NCBI RefSeq assembly: GCF_030247185.1
Contig: NC_080572.1
Location: 90,199,435-90,263,434 of the forward strand
Source: Malaya genurostris
Lineage: Eukaryota; Arthropoda; Insecta; Diptera; Culicidae
Direction of reading: 5' to 3'
DNA length: 64,000 nucleotides
Made by a program: the position numbers and the translations under genes. Shown piece by piece: positions 46,463 to 58,194 of the stretch; position 1 is the first letter of the stretch, and each line of letters starts with the position of its first letter. The notes below the pieces were generated by a model. The model saw nothing but the letters and a program-made list of their open reading frames with translations. It searched no databases and was not told where the DNA came from.

Positions 46463-47746
46463 AAGACTGTCCCAGAAAGTATGGACGCAACCAAAAACCG
46501 CTGCCATTTTGCAATCGTTCAGTATCTGTCAATTTTTATGGCTGCGTCCTGTTGTTTACACTCTTCTCTATCCACTTGTGCAGTTTATTCGTTTTCATTA
46601 ATTTGTTTCGTAATGCGTGGACTTTCAACAGAACCATGTCGAAAAATTGTGTACAAATGGTGCACAGAACGCGGGCTGTCACTGAGAAAGATAGCATAAA
46701 TGGAAGGAGTAAGTGAAAAAGCCGTGCAAAATGCAATCAGGAAGTTCGGTGAGGATAACACCTTTGAGGATAAACCGAAAACGATTCGAAAAAAAGGTCC
46801 TGCTAACCCTCAGTTGAATAAACGTATACTGAAGGCGTTCGAGCAAAAAAGGAGGTTTCAGTTCGGGATGTGGCCAACAAAGTGGGCACTCAAAAGTCAA
46901 ATGTTCTTCGTGCTAAAGAACGTTTGAATCTTCGAACCTATAAGAAGCAGAAACAACCAAAACGTAGTCCGAAACAAGAAAAATCGATCAGGCCGAGGGT
47001 TCGAAAGCTGTACAATACGATTCTCGCTGGAAATTTGAACTGCACAATCATGCACGACGAAACCTACGTGAAACTCGATTACAAATCCTTGCCGGGACCA
47101 CGATATTATACGATGCGAGAAGGGCAAGTGTTAAACCAGTCCGAGACATCGATTGAAGTCGAAAAATTTGGTAAGAAAGATATGGTCTGGCAATCAATTT
47201 GTAGCTGCGGTAAAATTTCGAAACCCTTCATCACCACTGCTTCAATGAACAGCAAAATATACATCAAGGAATGTTTACAAAAACGACTTCTACCCATGAT
47301 TCGAAGCCACAAGGAACCTGTTGTCTTCTGACCAGATCTTGCTTCTTGCCACTACTCGAAATCAACGGTAGAATGGTGTACTACCAAAAATGTCACTTTC
47401 GTCCCAAAAGAATCCACCAAATTGCCCACAACTTCGACCAATTGAGGAATTTTGGACATGACGAAGGCACATCTTAGGAAACATGTCTCGGCAGCCGAAA
47501 CCATTCAACAGTTCGAAAAAGATTGGAAAAAATGTCAAAACTTGTCGCCAAGAAGTCTGTACGGAATTTAATGAGGAACGTTCGCAAGAAGGTGCGCCAG
47601 CTAGTCTACAATGGGTAAGTAGCAAATGTTGAGAATAATATTCTGTTGTTGTAGTCTAATATTATCAGTATATCGAATAAAATTTGAATATCTAACACTT
47701 GTGAATTATTTCCAGCGAAATCAAAGTGCGAGTTTAGTCAATTTTA
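46463..47746 (+). mobile_element. DD37E Tc1/mariner element, copy 2, 3' end lost
   Basis: Starts AAGACTGTCCCAGAAAGTAT at 46463 after TA. Closely similar to copy 1 through the transposase and the 3'UTR. It then continues past AAAGTGCG into 16 bases (AGTTTAGTCAATTTTA) that in copy 1 belong to the LINE side of the junction, and stops. The 3' TIR is missing. Confidence 0.88.
46613..47616 (+). pseudogene. DD37E transposase, several breaks
   Basis: Start MRGLSTEPCRKIVYKWC. Breaks: TAA at 46697-46699 (lysine in copy 1), a one-base loss near 46848 after KAFEQK, TGA at 47329-47331 just before PDLASCHYS, and further indels after 47400. HDETYVKLDYKS and the intact leucine codon after it show that the TAG of copy 1 is private to that copy. 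All three catalytic positions can be found in one frame or another. Confidence 0.88.
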
Positions 47747-47984
47747 CTATGAAATGTTGAATTTTTAGTAAAACAAGTTCCTGAATCACGTCAAAATTCC
47801 CTCGTGGCAAAATTTACGGGTTGTGCAATGACTATATCAGATGTATCTGTTCGTTGTGAGTGAAAACTAAAGATTGAGGAATCGATATTCGCTTGTATTT
47901 TTCAATACAACGAAATATAGATTTACATATTGCTGGGATTTTTTTTATTAATCTTTTTTCGTATCGTCAATTCAAGAACTGAAG

Positions 47985-48565
47985 CCAGGGATTTGCCACA
48001 GCGTCGTCTTTTCGGTGAATGGGTCTTAGAAAAGCTGGTGGAAGATAGAAAAATAGCCGTATTAGGTACGATGAGCATCCAGAGGCAATACAAGAGCTGC
48101 CAATGAATCCCGAAAAATGCACTAGGGGACGGGTATAGCGTGATGGGTAAGTCGATGGCTTTCACGCAGCCCGCCAGGGTTCGATTCCCAACCCCGCACA
48201 TAGGGTCAGAAAGTTTTTCTGGCCCGAAGAGGTGAATGACCTCATGGTTAAAACCTCTATAATCCAAAAAAAAAAAAAAAAATGCACTGTTTGGTGCGGT
48301 TTGAGCTCCGGAGGAATCATGTATCCGTACTTCTTCAAAGATGGCACTGAAAACAACGTTGCTGTCGATATTGTGCGATGATTTCCGACTTTTTACTGCC
48401 CATAATAAACGAGCTGAATCTCGTTGACATGAAGTTTCAACAGGATGGCAACACATGCCACACTGCACGCGAAACAAATTTTGTGAGCAATTAATCTCTC
48501 GTTTTTTGACAAGTGAATTGGCCGCCTAGATCGTGCGATTCAACACCATTGGACTACTATTGTGG
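47985..48565 (+). pseudogene. rosa-type transposase relic, split by a SINE
   Basis: Broken frames read GEWVLEKLVED, EHPEAIQELPMNPEKC, then (after the SINE) TVWCG, GGIMYPYFFKDGTENNV and a QDGNTCHTARE-like piece, matching 38055-38714 and 63502-64000. Strongly decayed, with stops and indels, so older than the other two copies. The 48477-47923 minus-strand frame is a shadow. Confidence 0.75.
48122..48278 (+). mobile_element. tRNA-derived SINE family 2, full-length with target duplication
   Basis: Starts near GGGGACGGGTATAGCGTGAT (A-box region) and has B box GGGTTCGATTCCC. Then AGGGTCAGAAAGTTTTTCTG, GAAGAGGTGAATGACCTCA and a poly-A tail. AAAAATGCACT at both ends (about 48112-48122 and 48275-48286) is the target duplication within the rosa relic. 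Confidence 0.88.
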
Positions 48566-48569
48566 GGGT

Positions 48570-51100
48570 ATGTCAAATATCTTATTCATGCTCGAAAAAG
48601 TTATTCAAAGCTCGATTTCGCCACGTACTAAGTTGATGCTAAGTTTATCATAGTTCTTTCATTTCAATTTAACATTTTGTGTGCGCGTACTTATGCAACC
48701 AGACCAGTTGGTAACTGAACAAAAAAAAAGAGCAAAAAAGAAGTTTCTTTACATTTCCTTCTATTTGCCTTCGTGGAGTTAGTTGGTTGCCGTTGGACGC
48801 AGACAAGCTTTCTGAAACTCCAGAAACTAGATTTAGCTCAGCCTCTGGCGTAGCACAACTGACACCAAGACCTACCCGGACAGAAATTAGCGGATTTTTT
48901 ATTCGCTGCACATTTTTGGCGAGCCCCAATTTGACTGAGCGTAAAGTATGTTCGCCTGTGGCAGTGAACCATGGCAACCTGATGTTATGTGCCACAGAGC
49001 AAAGCCAGTTGCGTGTTCCATATTGTGTTAAATTCAACGCAAGCTGACTCAAGAGTGCGAAAGAAAAAGACAGAGAAGTCACGATGAATCACACTTTAGT
49101 TTTACGGCTATGCAATTTACTTTTGCTTGAAAGTGTTTGTCTGGTAAACTTTTTGACGATGTCGTTTTTATCAAATACTATGGCCATGAATAAGTGATTC
49201 GCTGTACCGCCTCCAATCCTTCAGAAACTTTTTCGGCTAATTTCAGTGTGCAAATTGTATTCCCACGACCGTCACCCCCAGCTGGCACTCGAACTGCTGG
49301 ACGACCCAGTTATTCAACGACTTAACGACGGCTCTGACGCGAAACCAATGGCGATCACAGATTGTGGGCAATCTGGTTTGAAAATCGTAAGTTTTCCCAT
49401 GTCGTAAGACAAAGTGCCGAAGCTATGTTCTGTTTTCGTACATTAACCAGAGAAATCGAATCAGTGCTGTGATTCCTCTCAACTTTAGCTTTCACGACTG
49501 GATCGATGATGAATAGTTCTGCTGGGATCTCATTCATCCTGAACGTATGTCGTGTCTCTCTCTCTCTTGCATAACATATGAAACGATTTCACCCCTATTG
49601 GGAATGGTAATTTTTTGCGCGATTCTATTCCCTCTGATCGCGTGTGCCACCAGAAAAGAAGTTGCGTCAATCTTATCGCTTGTGCATTCCAGAAGCACAT
49701 AAAACAACCGCAAACGATGTCAGCATAACAGTTTCCATTCCACCGGCACCATCATTCAACCCGTATATTCCGAACCGGGAACGACCATCATTTGTTGTTT
49801 GGATGATATTCCGGAAGTGTCTGCTCCGGGATTGCGTGATAGAGGAAGATGTGTTTGAAAATAAATCAACATAACGCTGTTTTAAATGCCGGAATAAGCT
49901 GTAATCCATCTGCTCTGTAAGGGCCGTTGTAGCATCTCCGCCACCGGTGATGTCTTTGCCTTCGAACTGTTATCATGGGCACACCTGCATTCCAGTGTGG
50001 CTGCTGTCAGATTGTTGCTGACTGAATAAACAACGTACACGTAACTGAACTCATACACGGTATCTTTGCTTGCTTCATTTAAATGAAGCGGAGATAACGG
50101 GAAGGAAAGTGCACTGGTAACCTGCAGCTACTGTATGTTTGATTGTTTGCATTTTTTCTCGTGGTGCTCCACGGTTACTGATTTCGCTTAGGGTCGTGAT
50201 CTTCACCTGTAATATCTGTTTTGTTCCTCTCTTCGGCTCGTCTATTGTTCAAAATAGCTGGACTAAGTGTATGTGAGCAATTAATGGCACTGTCCGAAAT
50301 ACGCGTTTATGACAGCAAAAATTTCCAAATTTCCAACGTTCAAGATAAATTGATGTACTTATTTGAAGGTGACTTCAAACTCATGTTATTTAAAAATTAG
50401 GTATGAATTCTTCAGTAGCAACACGATTGAATTGATTTTTTTTATGTTTCATACTCACTCATTCACAAGTTTGTAAAGAAATCAGTTACAAATTTCACTT
50501 ACCTGAAAGTAAGAAAAAAGAAAATTAATGTGAATACAATCTTATAATATTTAACAATAAAATTCAATACTTTTTAATAGAATTATTACCAAATTTGCCG
50601 AATCGGGCCAAAACTATCCAGATTTGTGAACTTTAAGTGAAATGTAGTCCCAAAAAATGCGCGCAAATTTTCAACCGCTTGAGTTTAATAAATCGTCCCA
50701 CAAAGCATAACAGACAAAACCGACTCATAGAAACCAGGAATATTTTCAGTGATTGAGAACAGTGGGCTTACCACACGTTTTGTTGGTTTGTGTAAAAAAA
50801 GAGACTCATTGATTCGCAATGGATTTGTAAATATTTCACAATTTGGATACATCCTAATACAATCTTTATTGTTATTGAATTACTATTACACAAGAACTAT
50901 GAACAATTCGAATCGTTATTTCAACACAAAACCCAATGCATAAATTCGTGTCATCTTTTTATGTAGATTTAGCTCCGAAGCCACTATGCATTTCTCACAC
51001 CGAAACAGTAGCGCACAAGCAATATAGAAAATGTTGAAAAGTTTATGAAATTCACTTGAAACTTTTCCAAATTTCGATTGTTTCGATTAAAGTATTACAA
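48570..51100. other. No recognised gene or element
   Basis: About 2.5 kb, locally GC-richer (48780-49050; 49200-49350; 49640-50000). Open frames at 48669-49082 (minus, 137 codons) and 49644-49874 (plus, 76 codons) have no recognised domain. Some of it may be host unique DNA. Confidence 0.4.
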
Positions 51101-51104
51101 GCCG

Positions 51105-51460
51105 AACGGTCACTTAGGAAGATAGAAGAAATGGAAGGAGAAAGTGCGAAAGGGCGAATTTGAATAATGATAACAGTTGAATCCGCGAAATTAGTAAAGC
51201 AGCCAAAAAGCAGTCCAAAATAAGAAGTACTGATCAGACCCAGAGCTCGAAAGCTGTATAATGCAATCGTTGCTGGAAATTGGAATCGATCATGAACGAC
51301 GAATTATACGTGAAATTCGATTGCAAATCCTTGCCAAGACCACACTATTATTTGATGCGAGAAGGACCAGTATTGAGCCAGAAAGAAATCAATGGTACGG
51401 TTAGCTATTTGTGATTGCGGTAAAATTTTGCAACCCTAACCACAATTGCTTCGATGAACT
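51105..51460 (+). pseudogene. DD37E transposase relic, decayed
   Basis: Aligns by eye with copy 1 positions 2105-2660: AGAAATGGAAGGAG, CAGCCAAAAAGCAGTCC, GAGCTCGAAAGCTGTATAAT, then GACGAATTATACGTGAAATT (DELYVKF) and ATGCGAGAAGGACCAGT. Large deletions and many substitutions. No ends found. Confidence 0.75.
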
Positions 51461-52740
51461 CATCACTATATTACTCATTTTTTCATAAATATTTCTAGAA
51501 TATTCTTAAATGATATTTATGATGAATAATATAAATCTTGAATGAAATCAAGAAAGCTCATTTGGGCATCAAGCAGCATAACTTTTTCAATTTGTACACA
51601 GTGTTTAGCCAAATTTAGAAGATTTTTTTCCATCGTCACTTTCAATAAGATGGTTTTAAAGTGTAATACTGTAAGTGTAAGTACACTATAAACAAATCAT
51701 TTCAAGCCACCATGCACCAGCCAATCAGGACGCGTTCTGAGGAAGAGAACAAAATAGCTGCTGCTGTAAAACTGTATCGGCATAAGAGTTGAACATGAAT
51801 TTTCTCCATTTATCACCAAAAGCACCGGATTCTTCAAAATTAATGTTGGTTGTGCCGTCACTAGAACATTCAATTACGACGGGCAACACTCACACGCAAT
51901 GCGTAATGAAAGTATTGATGTGGAACACATCTTCATAATAGTATGGGTGTCGTTTCGAATCAACAATAAAATATTTGAACTTGTCTTCATATGAAGCCAG
52001 AACAGGGATACCAAGTATTAAAAATAAAAATCTGTATATTTAGAAAATTAAGACTAACCCCTGTAATGAGGTAAAATTTAGTTTCACTTATGCAACACTA
52101 TAATTGCATTCTGACGCAAAATCTTCATTAAATATTAGGCTATTAAAATAATCACAGGGTTGTGTACAAGAAACGACCGATTGCGATGACAATAAAAATA
52201 CAGTAATTGAAAATTAATGAAATTATATTAATGGTTGAGGTCACGATTTTAGTTTCTAGATACAAGTAATAATATTCTTTACAGAATATTTCCGCGGTTA
52301 GTAAAGCAACTTTAGTTCAAATGTTTATTATATTGAATAGCGCATGCGTTATCGTAAAAAACTATTTCTAATATTTCCTATACTTTCTTGTGTGTTATCA
52401 CATTTGAAATTGAACTTATTATATATGTTTTATATAGCCCACCTCTGACCTGTTGATATCGCGCTCTATTAGGACACAGTTTGAGTTTCAGCGAGTCATT
52501 GTTATTCGTATTCACGTCAATCCGGTTATGCTCTGACAAGACCTATCTGCCTTTTATTATAAAGAACTATACAAATTATTTCGTATTATATAATTGTATG
52601 TCAGCATGTTTGATGTAACTAATTCGTACGTTAATGTACGGATAGTTTTGCATCGTTTCAAAATCTAGTGGTGAAGAATGGGAAAACTTGCACAATTCAC
52701 ACAATCGAATAACTAACTGATATTCGGAAGTATGTCAGTT
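51461..52740. other. No recognised feature
   Basis: AT-rich DNA. The segment 52500-52545 (TTCGTATTCACGTCAATCCG) resembles 52745-52785 at the start of repeat Y copy 2. Confidence 0.4.
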
Positions 52741-53165
52741 TTTATTCGTATTCACGTCATCCAGTTATATCTCTGACATTACCCACCCACCTTTTGACGT
52801 AAAACTACGCCTTTCTTTACTATGCTGACCTGGGTGCATTTTAAAAATTTCACAACACGAACGTGTAGCGAAAATAATCCAGATTTGTTTTCTTAATAAC
52901 CTTTTCCCTGTTTGAGTATTTTCTCTAATACTTTCACGAAACGAGAAAAAATAGGTCCAAACACGAAACATCAAAATCAACCGAATCTATAACTAGACTC
53001 TGTTGCACGTTTGCTAGCTTCAGTCTATGATAATCCATGAACGGAGACACATCGGGTGCGCAGGCTGCCATCTACGCCAAGACAGTGGAACTACATCCGG
53101 CATTATTAAACTGTTGCTTCAGCCAATGGCGAGTATGAGGTTCCATTCATCCAGCCTAAACGCAT
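52741..53165 (+). repeat. Interspersed repeat, family Y, copy 2
   Basis: Counterpart of 721-1145. It starts near TTCGTATTCACGTCATCCAG and ends AGCCTAAACGCA. It lacks the extra 870-945 block of copy 1. Confidence 0.7.
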
Positions 53166-53219
53166 TGAGCCGACTTTTTGAATAAACATTTTTTGTATTG
53201 GATCTCGTTGTCACCCTTT

Positions 53220-53830
53220 TTCTAAGGAGAGAGAAGCTTCCATTTCGCTCCTACGAGGACTGAGGGACATTTTGTTCGTGGCTCGTCTCGTCATCCATTG
53301 CCGCATCGGTGGTAGTGTTGTTGATTTCCGTCATCTTTTCGTTTTCCTTATTATTCGCAGTGTTGATCTCGTTGCTAGTTGCTGTAGATGCGCCTTGTTG
53401 TACATTGGTTGCAGTTGCTGGTTGGTTTGATGGTGAAGATGTTCTTCCACAAACGATGTAAGATGGAATTGCCTTACGTAGTTGCATACGTACCAGTTCG
53501 ATGGAAAGAACTTCACCGTAATGCGACATGTTTTCCCGAACGAACTGATCGCTGGTCTGCGGGGAAAGGTCACGCACGCATACTTCTATGGCATTGTCCA
53601 CCATGCGCACAGGGATTTCATATTTAACATTGTCATGATCAACACTGTGCACCTCGTTGTTAACCGGAGCAAATGCCATTGGATCTCTTTCACGTTTTTG
53701 AACAAAATGTATACATAGTTAGATGCCTTGTTCAATTGAATCTCACTTACATTATTAGCGTCTAGATGCATTCGTTCTTTAAGTAAGATTTCAATTTCAT
53801 TTGCTGCTGGTCTAATTTTTTTGAGAAAAA
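53220..53830 (-). pseudogene. Non-LTR retrotransposon ORF1 (gag-like) fragment
   Basis: Minus strand: RMHLDANNVSEIQLNKASNY and VYILFKNVKEIQW, then AFAPVNNEVHSVDHDNVKYE, IPVRMVDNAIEVCVRDLSPQ and MSHYGEVLSIELVRMQLRKA followed by IPSYIVCG. Two RRM-like strands and an IP-Y-I/V segment match ORF1 proteins of mosquito LINEs as I know them; these bind element RNA. Frame breaks near 53680 and 53500. The tail (NNTTTDAAMDDETS) is low complexity. A CCHC knuckle, expected next, is absent. Host RRM protein is a weaker alternative. Confidence 0.65.
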
Positions 53831-53834
53831 TTTA

Positions 53835-54590
53835 AAAAAAATGGAACATTTAATTTAAAGTTTGAAAGTTAACCAAAATTATTCATTCAACAATTCACGG
53901 GAGCATTGACTCTAATGATTGATCAGTCTTCAGGTCTTCAATCTCTGTCGTAAAGTACACGTCAACGTCTCCTTCGCTCAGTTGTGGTGTACGATATATT
54001 GTCAGTATCGTCATTGATATCATCCAGAATCTCGTTAAAGAGTTAAAGAACTAGTCTCTAATTCTCAGTTGCTCAAACTCAATTGAAGTAGTTATTTTGG
54101 TAATAAATTAATTGAAATTGTTCTGCAATCTATTTTCGGCTGTAGTTTTTGTGTGTCTCATTTCTCGAATGGACAATGTATGGAACACTTGTAGAACTAT
54201 TTTGATATTATTATTTCGCTGAAGGAAGTATGTTGATACGTTAAGGCGTTTAGGAATTATGCAATGTTTTTGAGATTTTTGAAGGTATTTTTAGAACTAA
54301 TTTAAACTAGTTAAAAAAATAACACTCTTCCAGTTTCTCTTAAATTTTTACTTATATTATGACCTTTCAGGAACCGCATAGGATACATTTTTATCGATCT
54401 GGCATCTAATAAATATTGATATTTGAAACTTGACTAGTTTTTGATGAAAAAACAATCATAACTTTTTACTGGTAGCTCATATGAAAAAACATGGTTGAGC
54501 AAAATTGTGCGCAATTGTGAGTTCAACAACTCTTCTGAATACAACTTTTCCGTAGAACTTTTCACAAAAAAGTTAAAACAAAAACAAAAT
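53835..54590. other. No recognised feature
   Basis: AT-rich DNA with no identifiable element. Confidence 0.4.
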
Positions 54591-54679
54591 GTTTTGCAAT
54601 GACTGAGCGGAAACATATATTGGAGAAGCCAAATGAATGAAAAACTAACAGAAAAGATGATTTATTGGAAAAAGATACG

Positions 54680-54750
54680 CTCAGAGACAGGGCTCGAACC
54701 TGCGTTCTTATGCATTCCGTGCATACGCGCTACCATTTCGCCACTCTGAA
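54680..54750 (-). tRNA. tRNA-like gene, anticodon position reads GGA; probably a pseudo-tRNA
   Basis: On the minus strand it folds as a cloverleaf. Acceptor stem TTCAGAG pairs with CTCTGAG (one G-U). D arm is GCGA/GCGC with loop AATGGTA. Anticodon stem TATGC pairs with GCATA around loop ACGGAAT. T arm GCAGG/CCTGT has loop TTCGAGC. A box (TGGCGAAATGG) and B box (GGTTCGAGCCC) are good, and a TTTTT terminator follows within ten bases. Against a functional gene: position 33 is C rather than U, a serine (GGA) tRNA should have a long variable arm, and it lies in an inverted-repeat element. Likely a tRNA-derived repeat that may still be transcribed by pol III. Confidence 0.55.
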
Positions 54751-54963
54751 TCTTGTTTTAGTCACTCTAAAACGCCAGTCAGACACAGTAGCACGTACAT
54801 CGAACATGGTCTACATCCTGGCCGTCACCCGACCGATACCTTATATCCAAACATTTTCTTCGTCCATCAAACACTAGTCTTCTCGCTTTATACCTATTTC
54901 TCCGCTCAAGCATTAAGTAGGAGAGTGTATTTATAATCGCTTGTCACCTTCTTAAATGGTGCC

Positions 54964-55014
54964 AAGATTCAGAGTGGCGAAATGTCGAGTCCTGTCTCTG
55001 AGCGTATCTTTTTT
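54964..55014 (+). pseudogene. Deleted tRNA-like unit in right arm
   Basis: Reads AGATTCAGAGTGGCGAAATG, then TCGAGTCCTGTCTCTGAGCG and TATCTTTTTT. The acceptor stem, D-arm start, T-arm end and pol III terminator are kept, but D-arm end, anticodon arm and T-stem start are gone. It faces opposite to 54680-54750. Confidence 0.75.
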
Positions 55015-55091
55015 CTATAAATCATCTTTTCTGTTAGTTTTTCATTCATTTGGCTTCTCCAATATATGTTTCCGCTCAGTCATTGCAAAAC

Positions 55092-58045
55092 TGAACTTAG
55101 TTATGGCGGCTTTAAGTCAAACCAACTAAAAATTAAAAAATAAAAAAAAATGATTTTTCAGGACCCCCCACCCTACTTTTACTCGGGAAAATTGATGTAA
55201 CTCGATCAAATGAAAAGTTAGAGAGGTGCTTTTTTCAGCAAAGCTGCTCAAAATAAAATTTCCTACAACTTTATTGTACAACAAAATCATTTTTGAGTTC
55301 AATTAAAAAAATTAGATTTCAGATTTCAATCTAAATGAGGACCATCCTAGTAATTTTTTTCATCAAAAGGAACGCCATTTGATTACAAACAACTTATGTG
55401 AAGACACCAACTAAAAAAAAACTATCATTTAATAGTGAAAATATTTTTGTCACGCTAATTTCCCGTTTCGGACCATAGTGCAATGGGTTTTATCAACGAT
55501 GACTAGACCATTTTAGTAACTTCAGGCTGCGATCAATAAATTTCAGTTTTTATTTTGAAGTAACATTTATATTTGAACAAAAACAAAACAAACAAATAAT
55601 TAAATCTACGGTTTTTGCAATTATTGTCCGTTTTGTTTTACACGAATTTTTTTACGGTACGTACCCCCCGTGTAAGAAGAAACCTTAGTGTATTTATAAA
55701 CAAAAAACTTCCAGTGCACGAAAAAGAGACTTTGTTTCGTACTGAAAACCAAAAGGTTTTTTAACAAGCAACATTAGAACGATGAAAACCCTTCATAAGT
55801 GAAAAATTACCACATCGCTAGTCTCGCTACAGCCAGTACAAGAAAGTAGCGGACCCGCATGTAAACTACCAGACCTAGCGTGAGTTCCAGTCATAAACCT
55901 GTGCTTTTTGTGGGAATTGAGAAGGTTCACAGGTCTCATTATTCTTCAACAAGTCACGCAAGCTGACGAAACCAGTATCGGGCGTATCGTATCCTTGACA
56001 GTGATGAAGAATCGACTAACTACACAAAGCCATTCTCGCCTATTCCGGAACCGCCCGCGTCTGTGGTAAAAAAATAGATCAAGGCCCCGCTACACACTTG
56101 GTAGATACCGAGTTTTGCAGTCCGTTGGCAGATACTCACACTCACTGGGTCGCGCGAACGGACTGCATACTCATCATCTGCGGCGTCGCCGTGCCAACAA
56201 TCACAACTAATTACGAGAGAAGGTGAAAAATAAATAATCAACGTTGTCTATTATTGTAGCACCCGTAGCAGTAATAGTAAGAGTAGTAATAGTAGTAGTG
56301 GTAGTGGTGTAGGATTCCATCAATTTTGCTGCGGTATTTTATTCGGAAACAACGCCAAATCGACCGACAACACCACAAAGCTGTTGAACAGATTTGGATT
56401 TACTGGATCCAGCACATATAATAAACTGATTTTACCGTGACGATTTGGGACTGGTTGGTCGACGATTTCCTTCCCGGGTGTGAAAGTCGAAAAAGGCAAT
56501 AACAGTATCCCTAATAGAGCTCAATCATCTTCATCATGATCACCGGCGATACAAAGCGCGCCTCCTACTGCGTGGTAAAGTGTATCGCAGAGCGCGATCA
56601 ACCTCGGACCAGCGTCTATTTGGGCGTCTGGTTCGTGAAACAGGGTCAACCCATGAAATCAATCAGCGAAAAATTGCCCAAGGAAAATTTACCTCGCTCA
56701 ATCAAAAGCGGCCACAGTCCGTGCGAAGAATTTCACCGGCATGCGAACTTGACTTCAGTCGAAAAGAGAAAGGTTTTTTGCAACTCCGGCACAGGTTCCG
56801 TGCACGGGTAACGAAAACGACAAGACAAATCTTCCGAGAACTGGAAATTCTATGTAATTTTTACTACCACTAGCTTACAACTGTTGTTTTGTGACGAGCG
56901 AATATAATCGCAAATTTGGTGTCACGTTAGGTGATGGTTAGCAGGTGAAAAAAAAAGTTTAGGTGGAACATGAACCGCTAATTTTACTCGCAACTTTGGG
57001 CAAAGTGATCATTAGATTTTTTGGGATAATGAACTAAGGAACTCTTCAGTTTCCGAATATATGAAAAAAATACTATCGCACTGTACAATGATGCCACCAC
57101 TGTTGATCACGTAAGCAGCGGAGCTTTTTTTTTTGCTCAAATGCTTGGTAACTGTGGCCCATCTATCACACGTTACCAAGTACCGACCGCCAGAATCATG
57201 TAGCGCATCGAACCGAGCATCAGATTACCAATCCTGTTAGACCAGACCAGATTCGTTCCGTCTTCCGTTACCGTTTTCGCCTGTTGTGATAAGCCGTCAC
57301 CCGCCACGGCCTAACCTGCCTCCGCCTTCCGTTCGCCCACACGCGATACGTCACGAGCACCCTGCTGTCTGTCAATTCTGTGGCAAACAGGAAATAGGTG
57401 AAAAATCGATAACACGCCCTTCGTATGCAACGGTCTCCAAGTGTGGCATGATGACTAATAGAAAACACAAAAAAAAGATGAAAAACAACCCACTGAACAA
57501 TAGTCTGTCTGGTAGGTATTCCTCACCATCATAAGAGTTTGTACATGCAAGCCTCCAAGTATGCAATTCAATATGAAATATATGATAAAACAATGCACAA
57601 GAGTTTGCCAAACAGCCGGCTGGGTAATGCTTAGTCGCGGATCAGCGTCGGTGGTCGGTTTACAAACAATTACGTAATCCTAGATCCGATACCACACCAT
57701 CGGTACAGACTTCGGTACTCTTCGGTCGCTCTCATTTTCTCCCACGCAGTTGCACACTCTGATGCGGTTCCTACGTGAAGAAGAACCACAAGAACCTGAA
57801 TGAGTCAGAACATTCACAAGCCAGGAGAAAGGAAAAATAAATCAATGATTTGCGTTTTCCATTTTCAACTTCAATTTACGAATGCTCTGCCGTTTCCGAT
57901 TGAACTGAGGTTACTGCCCTATAGCATACCTACATAGGAAGGATGTAGCTGATTAAAAGCTGTTGAATTACGTACCATGCGAGTGGGCTTAAATATCCTT
58001 CTACCGGTGCGATGCTTTCTGGAACAACTAGTCAGCTTGATTCGG
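55092..58045. other. No recognised element; partly unique, GC-richer DNA
   Basis: A (TAG/TGG)n-like tract lies at 56262-56312. Near 55640-55700, TACACGG and TTACACGAATTTTTTTACGG suggest a decayed MITE. From 55850 onward sequence is less AT-rich and free of recognisable transposons, so it may belong to a host locus. Frames at 56536-56811 and 57286-57534 have no recognised domain. Confidence 0.4.
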
Positions 58046-58049
58046 GAAA

Positions 58050-58190
58050 ATGGAATCCGCAAAACGCCAACTAATCGATAATAATGATGATAATAATGCT
58101 GCTAGAAGAGGTGCAACAAAAGATGGAAAACCGGTTTCCAGCAAGTCCGTCTGCTTTCTTGCTGACTCTACAGACTGCCAACAACAATGA
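58050..58190 (+). CDS. Possible small ORF or first coding exon, unidentified
   Basis: ATG with A at -3 opens 46 codons: MESAKRQLIDNNDDNNAARR, then GATKDGKPVSSK, ending TDCQQQ before TGA. Composition is hydrophilic and host-like, and the surrounding 55.8-58.8 kb is unusually free of transposons. No family recognised. It could be the first exon of a plus-strand gene with a donor inside, a small peptide, or chance. No strong GTRAGT donor is present. Confidence 0.2.
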   Translation: MESAKRQLIDNNDDNNAARRGATKDGKPVSSKSVCFLADSTDCQQQ

Positions 58191-58194
58191 ACTG

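Larger units (their letters stand above)
54591..55091. mobile_element. Palindromic element with tRNA-like genes in both arms (501 bp)
   Basis: Ends GTTTTGCAATGACTGAGCGG at 54591 and its inverse at 55091. The arms match nearly perfectly for about 100 bp (through AAAAACTAACAGAAAAGATG) and then continue into tRNA-like sequence on both sides. The left arm has a complete tRNA-like unit (54680-54750, minus). The right arm has the same unit inverted but lacking about 40 bp of its centre. A 215-bp unique loop separates the arms. No target duplication was resolved. Confidence 0.8.

Noticed and set aside
47923..48477. 184-codon minus-strand frame
   Set aside because: It runs antisense through a rosa relic and a SINE; no independent support.
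48669..49082. 137-codon minus-strand frame in unique-looking DNA
   Set aside because: No domain, splice or composition evidence; left as unassigned.
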